Shown here piece after piece: positions 34,369-47,894 of a DNA stretch of 64,000 nt (positions are counted from its first letter, which is position 1; the number at the start of each line of letters is the position of its first letter). The notes under the pieces were generated by a model. It made no database searches and was not told the origin of the DNA. It saw nothing but the letters and a program-made list of their open reading frames with translations. The stretch covers positions 66,669,251 through 66,733,250 of the forward strand of contig OX123188.2 of the NCBI GenBank assembly GCA_944739405.2. The letters are read 5' to 3'. The translations under genes were made by a program, and so were the position numbers. Source of the stretch: Euclidia mi. Its lineage: Eukaryota; Arthropoda; Insecta; Lepidoptera; Erebidae.

Positions 34369-36221
34369 TTGCTGTTTCCATCTTAGATCCTCATTCATTA
34401 TAACTATATGTGTTTGTGCGTGTGCGCTTTCGGGTCCGAAAGTCGAGTGGCTTCTTGCAAGTCATGGGATCGTGCAAAATTTATTGTTTCTGGCCACCAA
34501 ATGACGTTCGAGATGTGTACAAAAATTTGACGTAAAAGGGAATGAACTATTGATTTAAGTGCTTTTATATATATATTACAAAAGAAAAACCGCCTTTTTA
34601 ACGTTTCATAAAATCGGATCAAAGCCCAAGTCTGTGGGCTGTGTGACTACAGTCCTATATTTAACTTAGCTGTAGGGTTTTAGAAAGTCTTAGCACCAAT
34701 TTATGAAATTATGCTAGCAGAACCAAATTTAATGAATACGATGACCTTTTCATTATGTCGATGATAGTGAAAATGTTGAGTATCTACATAATATTACAAA
34801 AAATCTAAGAACTTTAAATGTGACCTTTAGGAGTAGGCGAAGACATAATAAGAAGTTTGTTCAATACAAGCTTCTAGTAAGATTAAGTGTATAAAGCTAA
34901 TCTATTATGTAGATAGTCAAACGAGTATTTAGTAAGCGTTTGTCGAGCGGTGTATATTAGCATGCCGAGGTATATTATCATATATGACGCGGCAGTCTCA
35001 TTTAGCACGGGATCTCTCGAATGAAATGGAAATATAGGTGTGTGTGTGTGTGTCGGCGCTGGGAAGCCAACAAACGGTGACGGGCACGGGGCAACAGTTT
35101 CATTTCCTTTCGCACATATTCACGAGGCAACGAACAATATCTCAGTAACAATGGCTTCGTAATTTGGACGAGATGGCGCCCGCGGGACAATAAGTCAAGT
35201 GACTCATTATTGTGGAGAACAGCTTCGGCCAGAAAAATCATTCTTCTCGCCTTGCGTATCCCTGCGAACAATGTGTGATGTGTGCGTGTGAACCGACTAC
35301 AACTGACAAACTACATGTGCACTCATTATTATATAATACAAGTCAAAATGCAACTTGCGTAGCGGAAAAACGGTCTACATACACACCGACCCATTGTCCC
35401 TTAAACGATAAGTCGGTTTTATTCAACTGTATTGAGAGCGTGCCCGAGACGTGCCTTCCCCTGTAAAACATTACCTGACGTGACTGCGCCGCGCTATAGC
35501 TTGTTCTTGGCCGTTTTTTGCTAAATATATGGATCGTTTTATTCTTTCAGCTTTGGCGCTTTCCTCGAAAACCATATTTATAAAATGGATAGATTACTTC
35601 CCAGACATGCCTCCGTATTGTTCGTGTTTTGCGTTTGATTCCATCTGTTTGAGTGCTGTAACGAGTTCAGTTTATTGCGATTTATTTTGTTCGTGACATT
35701 TAAAATATATGATGCCATTCGTGTTTAACGTACCAGTTTTTGACGCTCTCCGTTACCTATTTGATCAGATGTATTGTTCGTTGATCATGGTATATTACCA
35801 GCCTCAAGGGAAGGGTTGTTATTTCAGACGTATTTTTGGTAGAGGCATTGTGAGTTGTACATATTGTCTGTTTGGGACAATGCGAGTGACGGCAGGTAAT
35901 CTGCGGTAGGGCAAACAGACGTCGTTTGTAATTAGCCATCTCACGTCGCCGCGACAAAAGGCAGACAAGCTCTGGCTTTGAGTCGTGTTCCGGCGAGGCG
36001 CACGTCGCAAGCCATGCGTGCAGAATGGTGCTACGACACGTAGCGGTTACGTCGAGTCGTAGCTGTCTCGACCGCTACGTATATGCGTGAATAAAATAAA
36101 AATACGATAATTATTTTGCAGTACGTTTTACGTCACTTGGTACAGAAATAATTAGATTGTTATTAGTTTCTGAGACTATGTAGTTTATATTATTGTAGGT
36201 CCACATACATGAAGAACATGC
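34369..36221. other. Non-coding gap (unit 1)
   Basis: No supported gene. A (GT)n run lies at 35039-35053. Near 36030-36086 a palindromic patch (ACGTAGCGG facing CCGCTACGT) occurs. Insert B of unit 2 has entered the equivalent of about 36098. Confidence 0.5.
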
Positions 36222-36515
36222 TTTTGGTAGTACTAAATTCGCTTCTAGTGTCTAGTCGTGTATGTGTGTGACCTTCAGACCTGAACAGTAACACATATTT
36301 TTAAGTACCTTTATAATTTACATCGCAATATAAAACAAATATAAATGTTAATATCAATAAAACTTAGCTTTTTGTAGTACTAAATTCGCTTCTAGTGTCT
36401 AGTCGTGTATGTGTGTGACCTTCAGACCTGGACAGTAACACATATTTTTAAGTACCTTTATAATTCACATCTCAATATAAAACAAATATAAATGTTAATA
36501 TCAATAAAACTTAAG
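36222..36515 (+). repeat. 147-bp tandem duplication at end of unit 1
   Basis: GTAGTACTAAATTCGCTTC starts at 36227 and at 36374, a period of 147. The two copies differ at a few positions (for example GACCTGAACAG versus GACCTGGACAG). Both copies occur again at the end of unit 2 (about 62790-63083), so the tandem pair predates the segmental duplication. Confidence 0.9.
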
Positions 36516-36545
36516 TAGATAGCAAAATTATTTTAAGACAATATT

Positions 36546-38567
36546 TCATGTGTTACTATTACATAAAGTATACGAAAAATTAAAATCGGCCAACCTTACC
36601 ATTAACTTAGAAAAATCTAAATTCTTCCGTGATGAATTGAAGTACTTGGGCTACGTAGTAAACTCTAAAGGATTACAAGTAGACCCATGTAAGCTGGAAG
36701 CCATTCTTCAATATGCTACGCCTAAGAATAAAAAAGAAGTCAAAAGGTTCTTAGGCATTGCATCATGGTATCGGCGATTTATACCTAATTTTAGTACTAT
36801 TGCCGGTCCTTTGAACAAACTTACTTCTACCGGTAAGAAAGCTGCACCATTCCAGTGGTCGGTGGAAGCTGATGACTCGTTTTGTAAACTAAAACAATTG
36901 TTAAGCTCCGCACCAATATTATCGTGTCCCGATTACGAGAAACCTTTTCAAGTTCACACAGATGCGAGTGCGAGCGGCATCGGTGGGTTACTTACACAAG
37001 AAATAGATGGCGTGGAACTACCTATCGCTTACATGAGTAGGTCACTAAATGCACAGAAACAAAACTACAGTATAACAGAATGGGAGACATTAGCAGTTCT
37101 AATAGCCCACGAATATTGGCGCTGTTATTTATATAACGGGTTAAAGTTTGTTGTGTATACTGACCATTCCGCACTGAAATGGTTCCTAAACTTGAGCAAC
37201 CCGACTGGTAGATTAGCTCGGTGGTCGGTTCGTCGGTCAGCCTTTAACTTCGAAATAAAGCATCGGCGCGGCGCAGGTAATATTATAGCCGATGCATTAT
37301 CACGATCCCTACCTGTAAATATATTTAACGCGAATAATAATAACGTGAATGACCCTAATGTTGACACTGATCAATGGTATTCAGCCACCTACAATGGTTG
37401 TTTATCTTTGCCTAATGACTATCCAGACTATTCTATTAAAAATAATAAATTGTATAATTTGATTAAATCTAGGTGTATGCTACGTAAGGAGTTCGAATGG
37501 AAAGAAGTACTACCTTCTTCTGATCGAAATAATGCCATATTAGAGAACCATGCTGAACCCACTTCGGGGCATTTCGGTATATTTAAAACTTACAAGCGCT
37601 TAGCACTGCGTTACTATTGGCCCAAAATGCACGATGACGTAGTTAAGTTCATAAATTCTTGCGACACTTGTATCGCGCACAAACATCAGAACCATGCACC
37701 ATTGGGAACCATAGGACGACCCAAAGTGTGTTCACGACCCTTCCAAACCATTAGTGTAGATTTGGTGGGGCCACTACCCGTCACAAGAAAACAAAACGCC
37801 TACATCTTCGTAGTAACTTGTTGTTTTAGTTAATACTGTCTTCTTTTTCCTATCAGGCGCGCAACTGCTGCAATAATAACAAATATTTTGGAAGAAAAAA
37901 TATTTTTAGTTCATGGTATACCATCTACAATTATATTGGACAATGGTAAACAGTTTGTCAGTGCTACTTTAAAAGCTATGTTGCGCAAGTACAAAATCCC
38001 TAATCTTCATTATACTCCTAAATATTCCCCACATGCTCAATACGGTCGAACGCTATAATAAAACCATTGGTTCTACCTTACCGGCGTTTGTAGGAAATGA
38101 CCAGAGATTATGGGACAAATACTGCAGTTAATGAAGTCACGGGCTATACACCTAGTTTTTTAGTCTATGGACGTGAATTAGTTCCATGCGGCTCACACTA
38201 TGTCGACACGGACGCTGATGATATAGTATACATACCTAGGGACGATTACGCAGAAAACATAGGTCACTTATCAGGCATATTTGACAAAGTTCAGGCACTC
38301 CTCATTCAAGCTCATGCTAGGAATTCCCAAACGTATAATTTACGCCGTAAACCAGCTGAGTTTAATGTGGGAGACACTGTGTGGAAAAGGACTTTTTATC
38401 AGAGCGACAAGGATAAGTCCTTCTGTAAGAAACTAGCCCCTAAATTCGTGAAGTGCACAGTGATTAATAAAAAGTCGCACCTCGTTTACGAGTTGTCGGA
38501 CGCGTCTGGAAATTTTATTGGGTTTTGGCACATAAAGGACCTAAAACCTATACACTATGGTGCCTAA
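36546..38567 (+). pseudogene. Gypsy A pol, 5'-truncated copy (unit 2)
   Basis: The copy starts just downstream of the reverse transcriptase F-L-D-D motif, so the polymerase centre is absent. The frame 36550-37833 reads through RNase H and the integrase zinc region into SVDLVGPLP because codon 37735 is CGA, not TGA as in unit 1. It stops at 37831-37833. The remainder (integrase core and C-terminus to 38567) carries the same stops and frameshift as unit 1. The first codons differ from unit 1 (MLLLHK versus MLLLNK) at the junction. Confidence 0.92.
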
Positions 38568-38713
38568 CTATTTGTTACAAACCGTAGAAGACTTTCCCTT
38601 CCTTCTCTCTATATGCCGTCTTAGCTTGGACAGTAGCGGACTCATAGACCTAACGCAGCTAGTCGGATTTTCCTTGTTAGCCACGTAAAATCCTCTCCTA
38701 AGGCGGGCGGTAT

Positions 38714-39421
38714 TGTAACGTATGTCCGGTACTAACCGCGTTTGCGTCACTGTACCGCCCATACGCTCGGCCAATCAGAGAAGGCCATCGTCCGCGCTCG
38801 TGAGTTTTGCCCATATTTGGTAACGCGCCGACACGAACTCTGATGGAGGGCCCAGTATATATAGGGGCCGACAGAGAGACCGGCATCCCTAATTATTGTT
38901 ACCGTGCCTACGGTACTACTTCATATGCGTATCCTGGTCCCAGCTGTGGGTATGTTACTACATTTACTGCGTTAGCGTACTGCCCATCTCTCTACCTGCT
39001 AGCTGAGGCCGGCTGACGCCGCCTGCCTGACTCTATTGGTTGTGGCTCTCCTAATGCTGCTTTCCTTCAGGTTCCAGGTTTACCTTAAGCTCCGGTCTAC
39101 GCTACCTAGACCGCTACACCTGCTGCATCGCCTTCGGCGTCACCTCTGCCAAAGAGTCTGGCCTGCCCCGCTCATCACCCACACACTGCCGGCACCTGCC
39201 AGCTGAGCCAACGGCTTGCGAGGATCTGCCGCTACGCGCAGCCCTTCGAGCAACCTGCCCTGCACACTACCGGAGGGAACAGCGTGGGAGACTGCAGCCC
39301 TTAGTGTTCAGGCCAGTGTCGTGTTGTTGGTCGGTCATACTCGTGCAAGGGAAGTGAGACAATACTCGGCAATAAACGCATCTATGACCTCTTCTGCGTT
39401 TTACTACCGGAACCCGTTACA
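38714..39421 (+). repeat. Gypsy A 3' LTR (unit 2)
   Basis: It is nearly identical to 19059-19766 and is followed by GCCT and the LINE. There is no 5' LTR in this unit because the duplication begins inside pol. Confidence 0.93.
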
Positions 39422-40945
39422 GCCTAGAGTGGTCAAGGAAAAGGTAAAATAATGAGTTTTTCCAGTACTGAGGGTGAGACAATTCCTAGCCAACCAATTA
39501 GTGACTGAGTTAAGACTGGACTGAGCACTCGCGAACGCTGATTCCCAAGTATCACCATAAGATGTGAGAGCAGTATCGTCGGCGTACGTAAATATAGTGT
39601 TATTATGTAGCTGAGATTGACAGAGGTCGTTAATATATAATAAGAATAACGTAAGTCCCAAGATACTACCTTCTACAGGTGTAACTTCTCGCTGGGACTC
39701 CATTTTTAACAGGAAGCTTATCGCTACAGTAATTACCGATCCTAACACATTGTCGCCTGTTGTCAAGATAGGTTTTGAAGAGGGATAGTTGAGTACCTCT
39801 GATCCCGACTTTTTCGAGCTTTGCGGAAAGGATAGAGACTGAAACTGTGTCAAAAGCCTTACCAATATCCAAGAAAACACCTATAACTTTTTGTTTGTGG
39901 TCAAGCTTAGCTACTGTTACGTTGGTTAGGTCTAGGACTGCGTTACTCGTAGATCCAGACTGAAATCCGTATTGTCGTGGGGAGAAAACTTGGGTGTGCT
40001 CTAGAAATTTGACGAGCCTGTTATTCATTAATCTTTCCAGTAGTTTGGAAAGAGTGGGTAAAATAGAGATGCGTCGATAGTTATGCGGCTGGTCTCTATC
40101 ACCTCTTTTGTGTATAGGGTGAACCACTGCAAGTTTAAAAGCTTCTGGAAATGTACCCGTTCTAAATGAAAGATTACATGTGAGAATGTAATAGGTGGTA
40201 TCAGATATTCTTTAAATCTTTTGAGGAACATACCGGATATGTTGTCGCTACCAACTGTACAATCACTTCTCAAGTTCATTATAAGAATCTCAAGTTCAGA
40301 CTCATCTGTTTCTAATAAGGCAAGTTTATGTTGGTTACTAAAGATTATGTAACGGGTCTGAATCGTGTTAATGAACGAAAAGAAAGATGAAATACCTTTC
40401 TATTTTTTCGACGTTTCGGCATGGGTTACACCAGCCGTGGTCACGGGATGACTGATGTTCGTCAGCGCTGCCTCCGAGAAGTGCGGGTTTTGGAAACTAC
40501 CCTCACTTGGTCTTCACAATTATTAACATTTATATGTTCGGAACTGTCGGTACTTCGACACACGGTATGTTGGTTATATAGAAGGATGTCTAACGGCTGC
40601 GAACAGAGATTGACAGTGGCTGCATTATCGGCTTGTGATCGTCCAATATCAGCGATGTATAAGTTAACTTCGTTCACCGAGCGTATTAGGTCAGATGATG
40701 AAAGAAGTGCGAGAGGCTGCTCTGTGTTTTTGACTGTGTGCGTGATAGATTTTATGGCTTGCCAGACTTTTTTAGTATTACTCTTTGCATTATCTATTTG
40801 ACGTTTATTATATTTTATTTTAGTAGACTTAAGTAAGTTAGCACAGTAGTTCCTATACCTTTTAAAAGTTATTATTAAAATCTCGTCATTTGGGTTATTT
40901 TTTAGTTTTAGATGTAAGTGATCCCTTTTACACAAGCATTTTTTT
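39422..40945 (-). pseudogene. LINE ORF2, upstream part (unit 2)
   Basis: Copy of 19767-21290 with the same frameshift in the P-Q-G-S loop, the same Y-A-D-D motif and the same linker insert. A few substitutions separate the copies (for example LARNR versus LARNC, and GPTLF versus GLTLF). The downstream half of the LINE, present at 11141-12221, is not part of the duplicated unit. Confidence 0.88.
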
Positions 40946-43159
40946 TTCGAGATAAATTACGGCAATCCTTTATCATACAAATCGAGGAATGAGCTGTGGC
41001 AATTTGGTCTAAATCCTTAATTATGTCCTGTATACAATTGAATTTTTGCGTCGAATTGTGTAACTATGCAGTTTGAGTGACGTTGATAATTATAGTTAAT
41101 AGGTACAATAAAAACTCTCATCCCAGGAATAAATAAAAATATGGAGTGATAAACTGAAACTATCATCGTATTGTCGAAATAGCAAGTAAGACAACTGTGG
41201 CATATAGACGGGTGAATATTGTTGTTGCGGCAAGTGATCTGTAACATATATTTTAGTGTGACTGTAATTGAGTATGAGTAAGTGAATGTATACGTGTAAT
41301 AAATTGAGTAAATGTGTAGAAAAATGCTAAAATAATGGTAAAAAATGTGGTTTTAAATAGAACATGCAAATAGCTTAAGATATGGTATGAAGTAACATAG
41401 TCATTGTTGCTTTGACAATAGCGTAAGACACTTTTCTGATATTATATGAATTGGTTTCTCGCCTGCGCTTCTACGCACTAAGATCTTTCCGTTTCAGTAC
41501 CAACATGCGTAGTTGAGGATCTTAGCAAGTTGACGGGTAGTATACGACAGTTTTTTCATAGCCGGTGGTAGGTGTTCGTAAATTTTCAGAAAAATTCACA
41601 ATTTTTCAAAATAAATTATCCAGGTAGGCAGTTTGTGACAAAAATAGTTCCAAAAAGAGAGAGTATGCCGGGGTTCGGACTCGTGTGCGCCTCTACTGCA
41701 AGCGCCTCCTTAGTGGGTACGACTGAGCAAGCTTTATTCAAAGTGTTGAAATAAACCACTATTTTGCAATAATCAGCAGCAAGATAAAGCTTAAGTTGTA
41801 GTTGTCGCCATGCTTATGAGGTTAAAGTCCAAATCCAACAACTTCTATAAATATCTACCGACAGTTTGCATATTCAAATCACTTATTTATCAATTTTTTA
41901 ATGATGTTTTCATAATGTTTTTGCACACAATTGTCACTGTTATGTTTATTTACACTGTGTAAACTTTTATTTGTACATAGTCACTTTTGACACTGTTTTT
42001 GTAATTAAAACTGAGACAGCTAGTAATACGCGTGCGTGGGCGGTGGTGTCACGGACGAGAGGGGAAACTCGAAGGAAATTCGAAGTAAACGATTCGTAAT
42101 AAACAAAAACAAACACAACAAAGAACTAGTTCAACAACCTTATTGTTAAATACAAACAGCCCGTCCAACTTCTATTAACTAACTAACTGTAAAGAAATAA
42201 CTTTTAAAAGTTAACAAGGAGAACTGTGAGACTGAACTATTAAACAATAAAATGGTTTTGTACATTTGGTCTCCAATATCGAAGGCAGAGTATTAGTGCT
42301 TAAATCCTTTTAATCTACAACGAAAGAATGAGATGTGGTTATTGGAAATGGCAATTTTGTAAAGGTTTGTGAAGATTGTTAACTGAATAAGGTCGGTTGT
42401 ACTATCGATTTTGATTGTGACTCAAAAGACAATCCAATTACAGGAGATATAGCGGAGACGCTCTTATAAGATTGCAATACAACGTTCGTTAAATAAAAAT
42501 GTGCGCAGAAATGCACTGGTTACTTTGTTTCTTCGACTGCTTAATTGGCGTATTGAACTATTTTCGAATTACCAATGTAATGAAATGCGTCTAAACGACA
42601 ATATATAAATTTTTAGATTTATAATTTCAAAGGACAATGCCCATTTTGCTATATCTTTGGGCCTGACGTTACAGTTATGAAATTAACATTATTTTTTAGA
42701 GAATTATGCCAAGTCTAATGTAAATTAATTTCATTTAAATTGGCAATGGCACATCTTTGCATTTGAATTCACAGTCGAGTTAGGTTAGAATTAGCTTGAT
42801 TATGACTTTATGATAGTTTTAAAATAAGATTTTATTCGATTGCTTTGTAAATAGATAATGATAATAGATAGTGATGATAGTTTTACATGCAGAATCGTCA
42901 TATTATGTTTACCTATACAGTATATACATACTTACTGTTTATTACCTATAAGAATGGAAGTCAAAACTTAATAATATTAAAAATATATTTTAATTATTGG
43001 TGCTCAAAAATACTTGTTAATAATGCATTGCAATACTGCTGATATTGCAATGCTTTTTAGCATATTGCAATATAATCTGATACTTAAAAAGGTAGTTTTG
43101 GAATAGAAAAATAAAACATCTTTTTCTTATGTAATTAATTCATATATTATTTTTCATCT
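40946..43159. other. AT-rich non-coding gap (unit 2)
   Basis: Counterpart of 21291-23497 with small indels and a few substitutions. No gene seen. Confidence 0.5.
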
Positions 43160-45575
43160 TCATATATAATCAAAGTATTCGTCTAGGAAGTATGCAGGAG
43201 CTAAAATATCTTCTGGATATCTGGCCCAACTTAAATACCAGATTATTGACATTGTATGCGCACAACAGCCTACTGTGCGTCTGCCAACAATGCAATTACA
43301 ATAATACTGCAATATTGCTTGCCTGCCAGTTAGAGAACTGTCTACTAAAATATATATAAAATAAATCCTTTTACTTATATGTCGAGATTGTATTTTTCCT
43401 CGCAGTAACCATGTGGTATTTGATGTAGACAGCTCTCTTAACAAACTATGATCAACCTCTCTGCACACTTCTATCACATAGGAGCCATCTGCCCTTACAT
43501 GTTCTCCATAATAAGAACGTGCTTGTCGGATTTGGTATGTACCTAATGAAATTAAAATCAGTTCATTATATGTAAGTCGGGGAAAATCTGTTACAACATC
43601 ATTATTTATAATTGTTGGATTATAATTAGCTCTCCTTTTAATTAAATTGTTTTCTAACACATAATTGGCTAATCTATTTTCAACATACATATTTTGATTT
43701 ATGAGCTGCAGAATTTCCCCAGCATCATCACGGTCAGTTAAAACAGGGTGAAATGAATTTATAAGAGCAGCAGCTACTTTAAAATCTTCCATTAGATGTC
43801 TGGATGCAAGGTTAACAAAGTCCTACCGTAGAAGTTTATAGTCTCTTTTGAATCTACCATTAACAACTTCTACAACCCAGCGGCAGATTGTAACTGCTCT
43901 TGACTTATTTGCCTCTATTGTTCACAGTTGTCTTTCATCCTGTTCTAACGGCAGGTACATACGTACGATAACCACACGCGTTAAGTAAAGGCAAGGCATC
44001 CCAAAATCCCCTATCCAGTACAAATGCATCACCACTTTCAAAATAATTTCTCATGACAGTTCCATCTTTAAACTCTTGTTTCATAATGACTGCATCTGAT
44101 GTGGTAGCTGGATAGGGGCCCAAAACATCAATAATGCACCCAGCAGTACATACCATTATAAATGGTTTCACTAAGTTTCTGTATTTGTGAAGGCTATAAG
44201 TATTTTTTTGATATATATAATTGGTGCTTTTTTGAACATATATATATATATATGCTCCATCGCAAATAACAACAGGTTTGCTTTCACCATTGTGATTCCC
44301 AAATAATCCTCGAGGAATGGCCTAATGTTCTTGCACACAACTGTTTTTTTATTAATATGATTAAGCCCTAAATGATGAGGTACATAATTAATTGTTAGTG
44401 ATTCTCTAGCTTTTTAGCTTGATAAGCCTTTCTAAAGTTGATCTTGCCATTTTTAAGAAACTGGCCAATCTTTCATCAGAATCACCCGTGTGAAGTTTAA
44501 TTAAATATGCAGCTAATGCTGTTACACCCCTTGACATGCGTGCTAATGTAGGTACTTGGTCAAGCAGTTGCTGAAATTGACTTGTGGTAAACTCAATCCA
44601 ATAGTAAAATACATGGTCTTCGATGCTATCTATGTCATCGAAATTGAGTAACACAGATGTGGGAGATTTTAAAGCAAGCATATCTTGTACATGACTTGCA
44701 GTGAAAGTATTCCCATTATTATTCGAAAGACTTATTAATAAATGTAAATTTTCTACAGCATACAAATGATAATCACAAAGTCTATTATTGGATGGCACAT
44801 AATAATTGTGCATATTCAAAAGATTTCTCCTCATAGAAGAAAGCACCCTATTGCGTTCTGTTCTATTGCAACCTTCTATAAAACATCTACTTTCTGTTTG
44901 AACAGGCCTCAGATACTCAGGCAACACTACTGTACCTTGAGGTTGATTAGCAGTTGGTGGCTGTTCAATAATTGGAACAGCATCTGATGGCTGGATTGAC
45001 ACAGCCAATTATTGCGTAGGAGGTTCAGTTTCTGATTGGTGGATTGTCACAGCCAGTTCTGGGGTGAAAGATTCAGTTTCTGATAGATGGATAAGGTCTG
45101 ATCTGTCGTTTGGTAATGTAAGTATGCCAGATCTCGAGGTAGAAGGCTGCGATATGTATTGATAGGCAGCTCTGTCTGCCCTTACCCAGCAAGAATGACA
45201 TACTTCACTTAGAGCCCCAACCTAAAACAAATACCATTAACAAATTAATCTCTTTAATCTGCTTTCTTCATATTACATATATTTTGTTGCCTAAAGAAAT
45301 ATCATAATATAATGGTTTGCCATAATGAGCATTAAGGAACCACTAGTTCTAATTTAAATAAATGATTCTCCTACCTATTACCTATTCTGAAATAAAATAA
45401 AAATGTACAGAAAATATAAACTATTAAATAGAACTTACAGTTCGTGGTAATATCCATTCTGATATAACATTCAGCACTCTTTGCTTTCGTTTAGTATTAG
45501 AATGTAATCGATGAGAACGTTTGTTCCTTAATATTCCTATAATTTTATTATAAGACCTATCCTGACTATACAATA
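43160..45575 (-). pseudogene. DDE transposase relic (unit 2)
   Basis: This has the same exon and domain order as 23498-25920: first exon, intron at about 45222-45438 with GTAAGT donor and TTTTAG acceptor, N-terminal zinc finger (44406-45008), DDE core (43935-44340) and SWIM-like C-terminus (43160-43792). The 16-base (AT)n run near 44240-44255 keeps DGAY in phase with QKSTNY, unlike unit 1. Shared stops (near 45009, 44335, 43935 and 43830) still break the gene. The last residues differ from unit 1 through a one-base indel near 43179. Confidence 0.78.
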
Positions 45576-45604
45576 GAATTTATTTACATACATAAAAAAG
45601 AAAT

Positions 45605-46007
45605 GGCCGTGTGGTTGACGGCATAGAATACAAGTGTCACCACCCCCTGTCTTCCCGTGGGTGTCGTAAAAGGCGACTAAGGGATAACACGATGCAAATA
45701 CCATCTGCGTAGAGACGGAAAACTCGACATCAAACCCTAAACGACTGCCTCGTTGGTCTCGCGGCATAAATGTGCGCGTGGGATCGGGAGGTCCCGGGTT
45801 CAATTCCAGGGCCGGGCAGTGTTGTTGGGTTTTTCTGTCACGAAATTCTCAGTGGCAGCATGGAGTCTGGAAATGTGCCCGGTACGGCAATAGGCTCGCC
45901 CCTTATTACGTGGGACTAAAGTATATCTGGCGAAAAGTGGGTGTAGAAATACACCTCTGCCTACCCCTTCGGGGATAAAAGGCGTGACGATATGTATGTA
46001 TGTATAG
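45605..46007 (+). mobile_element. Composite tRNA-derived SINE (unit 2)
   Basis: Copy of 25953-26355 with the same 9-bp flanking repeats and (GTAT)n tail. One B-box base has changed (GGTTCAATTCC here, GGTTCGATTCC in unit 1). Confidence 0.8.
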
Positions 46008-46457
46008 AAAAGAAATATTGTTACAAGCTGGGGTTCGACGATAAATTATAACTCACTATGCCACTTAAACTGAACTTTATTCACTAACACAATAACGCTA
46101 GATACACACACTTAATTTTCACTCCACTAATAAAACACACTATTCACACCACTAGAAGAATACTAAACACTTCCGACTTATTTCTCTTCGCTTCTTGTTT
46201 ATCGCTCCGATATTCAATTGTAACTGTGTCCGTTCCGTTCGCTGGCGCTCTATTTATACTGGCCGGATAACATCAATAGCGCATTCTAGATGCTTCTACA
46301 AAACTGTCGAAATAATCTTGAACAGTCGATTACTCGATACAGCAACGCCATCTAGTACAGAGTAGCTGAATTACCTTTAAACCACCGATACATTCAATCT
46401 CTTCTAGTACCCCCCTACCTAGTATTCACCGATAGATGGCGTAACACTGCCCCCCTC

Positions 46458-47894
46458 TTAAACGTGTTCGTCTCGAACATCGTTGGACCCATGGTAACGA
46501 GCCAACCGGTCCACATGAACTATCTTCGGTGCACCTCGCGACCCCTTCTGGATTCGATAGGTGACGTCGTTCATCCTGGTAATTATGCGATATGGCCCGT
46601 CCCATCTGGCTTGTAACTTAGGCGATTTGCCTTTGCTTCGTACTGGGTTATGAAGCCACACCAATGATCCCTCATCGAAGCCTTTGTTGTTTGCCTTCCG
46701 GTCGTAGCGAGTCTTCATCTTTTCAGACATCTGTTGTCCTGACTCCCTGATGTGCTCGTATACGTCGTTCATCTTGTTGCGTAGCTCGGTCGCGTAATCC
46801 GTTATATTGCGTGGAGATTCTGGCGTAATACCGGTGATTAAGCCTGCTGGTAAACGTAATTCTCTGCCGAAATTGGCAAAAACTGGTGTTACTCCTGTGG
46901 TTTCGTGGACCGCACTGCGATATGACAGAAGGAATGGTTGGATGTGCTTGTCCCAATCTCTTTGTTTGCTCTCCACGACCTTCGCCAGGTACCTTTCCAG
47001 TGATTGGTTAAATCGTTCAACCATGCCATCTGATTGCGGGTGATAAGCCGTGGTCCTGGTTTTATGTGCACTCATCATGCGACAAGTCTCCTTGAACACC
47101 TCGGATTCGAAGTTCCGGCCTTGATCGCTGTGGATTTCCAAGGGTACCCCGAATCGACAAAAGACTTCATGCACCAGCTTGTCGGCCACTGTGGTAGCTT
47201 CTTGATTTGGGATTGCAAACACTTCAGGCCACTTCGTGAAGTAATCCATCACAACCAAGAAGTATTTGTTTCCATCCTGGCTCTCGGGAAACGGCCCAGC
47301 GACATCCAAGGCTATGCGCTCCCATGGGGCTCCCACATTGTACACCTTTAATGCACCTCTGCTTCGAGTATGTGGCCCCTTGACAGCCGCACAACTTGTG
47401 CATTTGCGGCACCAACACTCGACGTCATCCCGACAGTGGAGCCAATAAAACCGCTCCCGGTTCTAAGTAAGGGTCTTCTTAACTCCCATGTGACCTCCCG
47501 AAGCACCATTGTGATAGAGCTGCAAGACTTCCGGCACCGTAGTTTTGGGCACTACCATTTGCAAATGGCATTGGTTACCGCGAGCGTTTTCCCATTTGCG
47601 GCACAGAACTCCATCCTGGACGACCAAGCTTTCCCATTGTACCCAATAACTCTTTGTGATAGGGCTCATTGCTGCGATATCACTCCATTTGGGCCTAGGA
47701 GCGCCTGATTTCTTCCATTCAAGAATCGGCTGTACATCCTTGTCATCTTGCTGAGCACTCTGCAAAGCTTCTCCCATTCGTCGCTTAGATCCGTCTTTAA
47801 CATCCTCACTAGCGCTGCCTGCTTTGCTTCCGTCGGCTACCGTGCTTGCACTCGTTGGGACACGGCCTACGCGATAGGGCATCTGCGTTACCAT
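46458..47894 (-). pseudogene. Gypsy B integrase (unit 2)
   Basis: It has the same D-D-35-E core and HHCC region as in unit 1, with the shared in-frame TAG at 47463-47465. The 295-codon distal frame is identical in sequence to unit 1. Confidence 0.93.

Larger units (their letters stand above)
16891..36545 (+). repeat. Tandem segmental duplication, unit 1
   Basis: This 19655-bp block is repeated in the same orientation from 36546. It begins inside the Gypsy A reverse transcriptase at TCATGTGTTACTATTA and ends in a non-coding region. Contents in order: 3' half of Gypsy A, 5' part of the LINE, DDE transposase relic, SINE, Gypsy B, non-coding tail with a 147-bp tandem pair. Single-base and small indel differences from unit 2 are scattered and sparse. 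Confidence 0.95.

Noticed and set aside
36222..36515. Reading the 147-bp pair as LTRs or as a CRISPR-like array
   Set aside because: There are only two directly adjacent copies, no TG...CA ends, no spacers and no associated genes, and the organism is eukaryotic.
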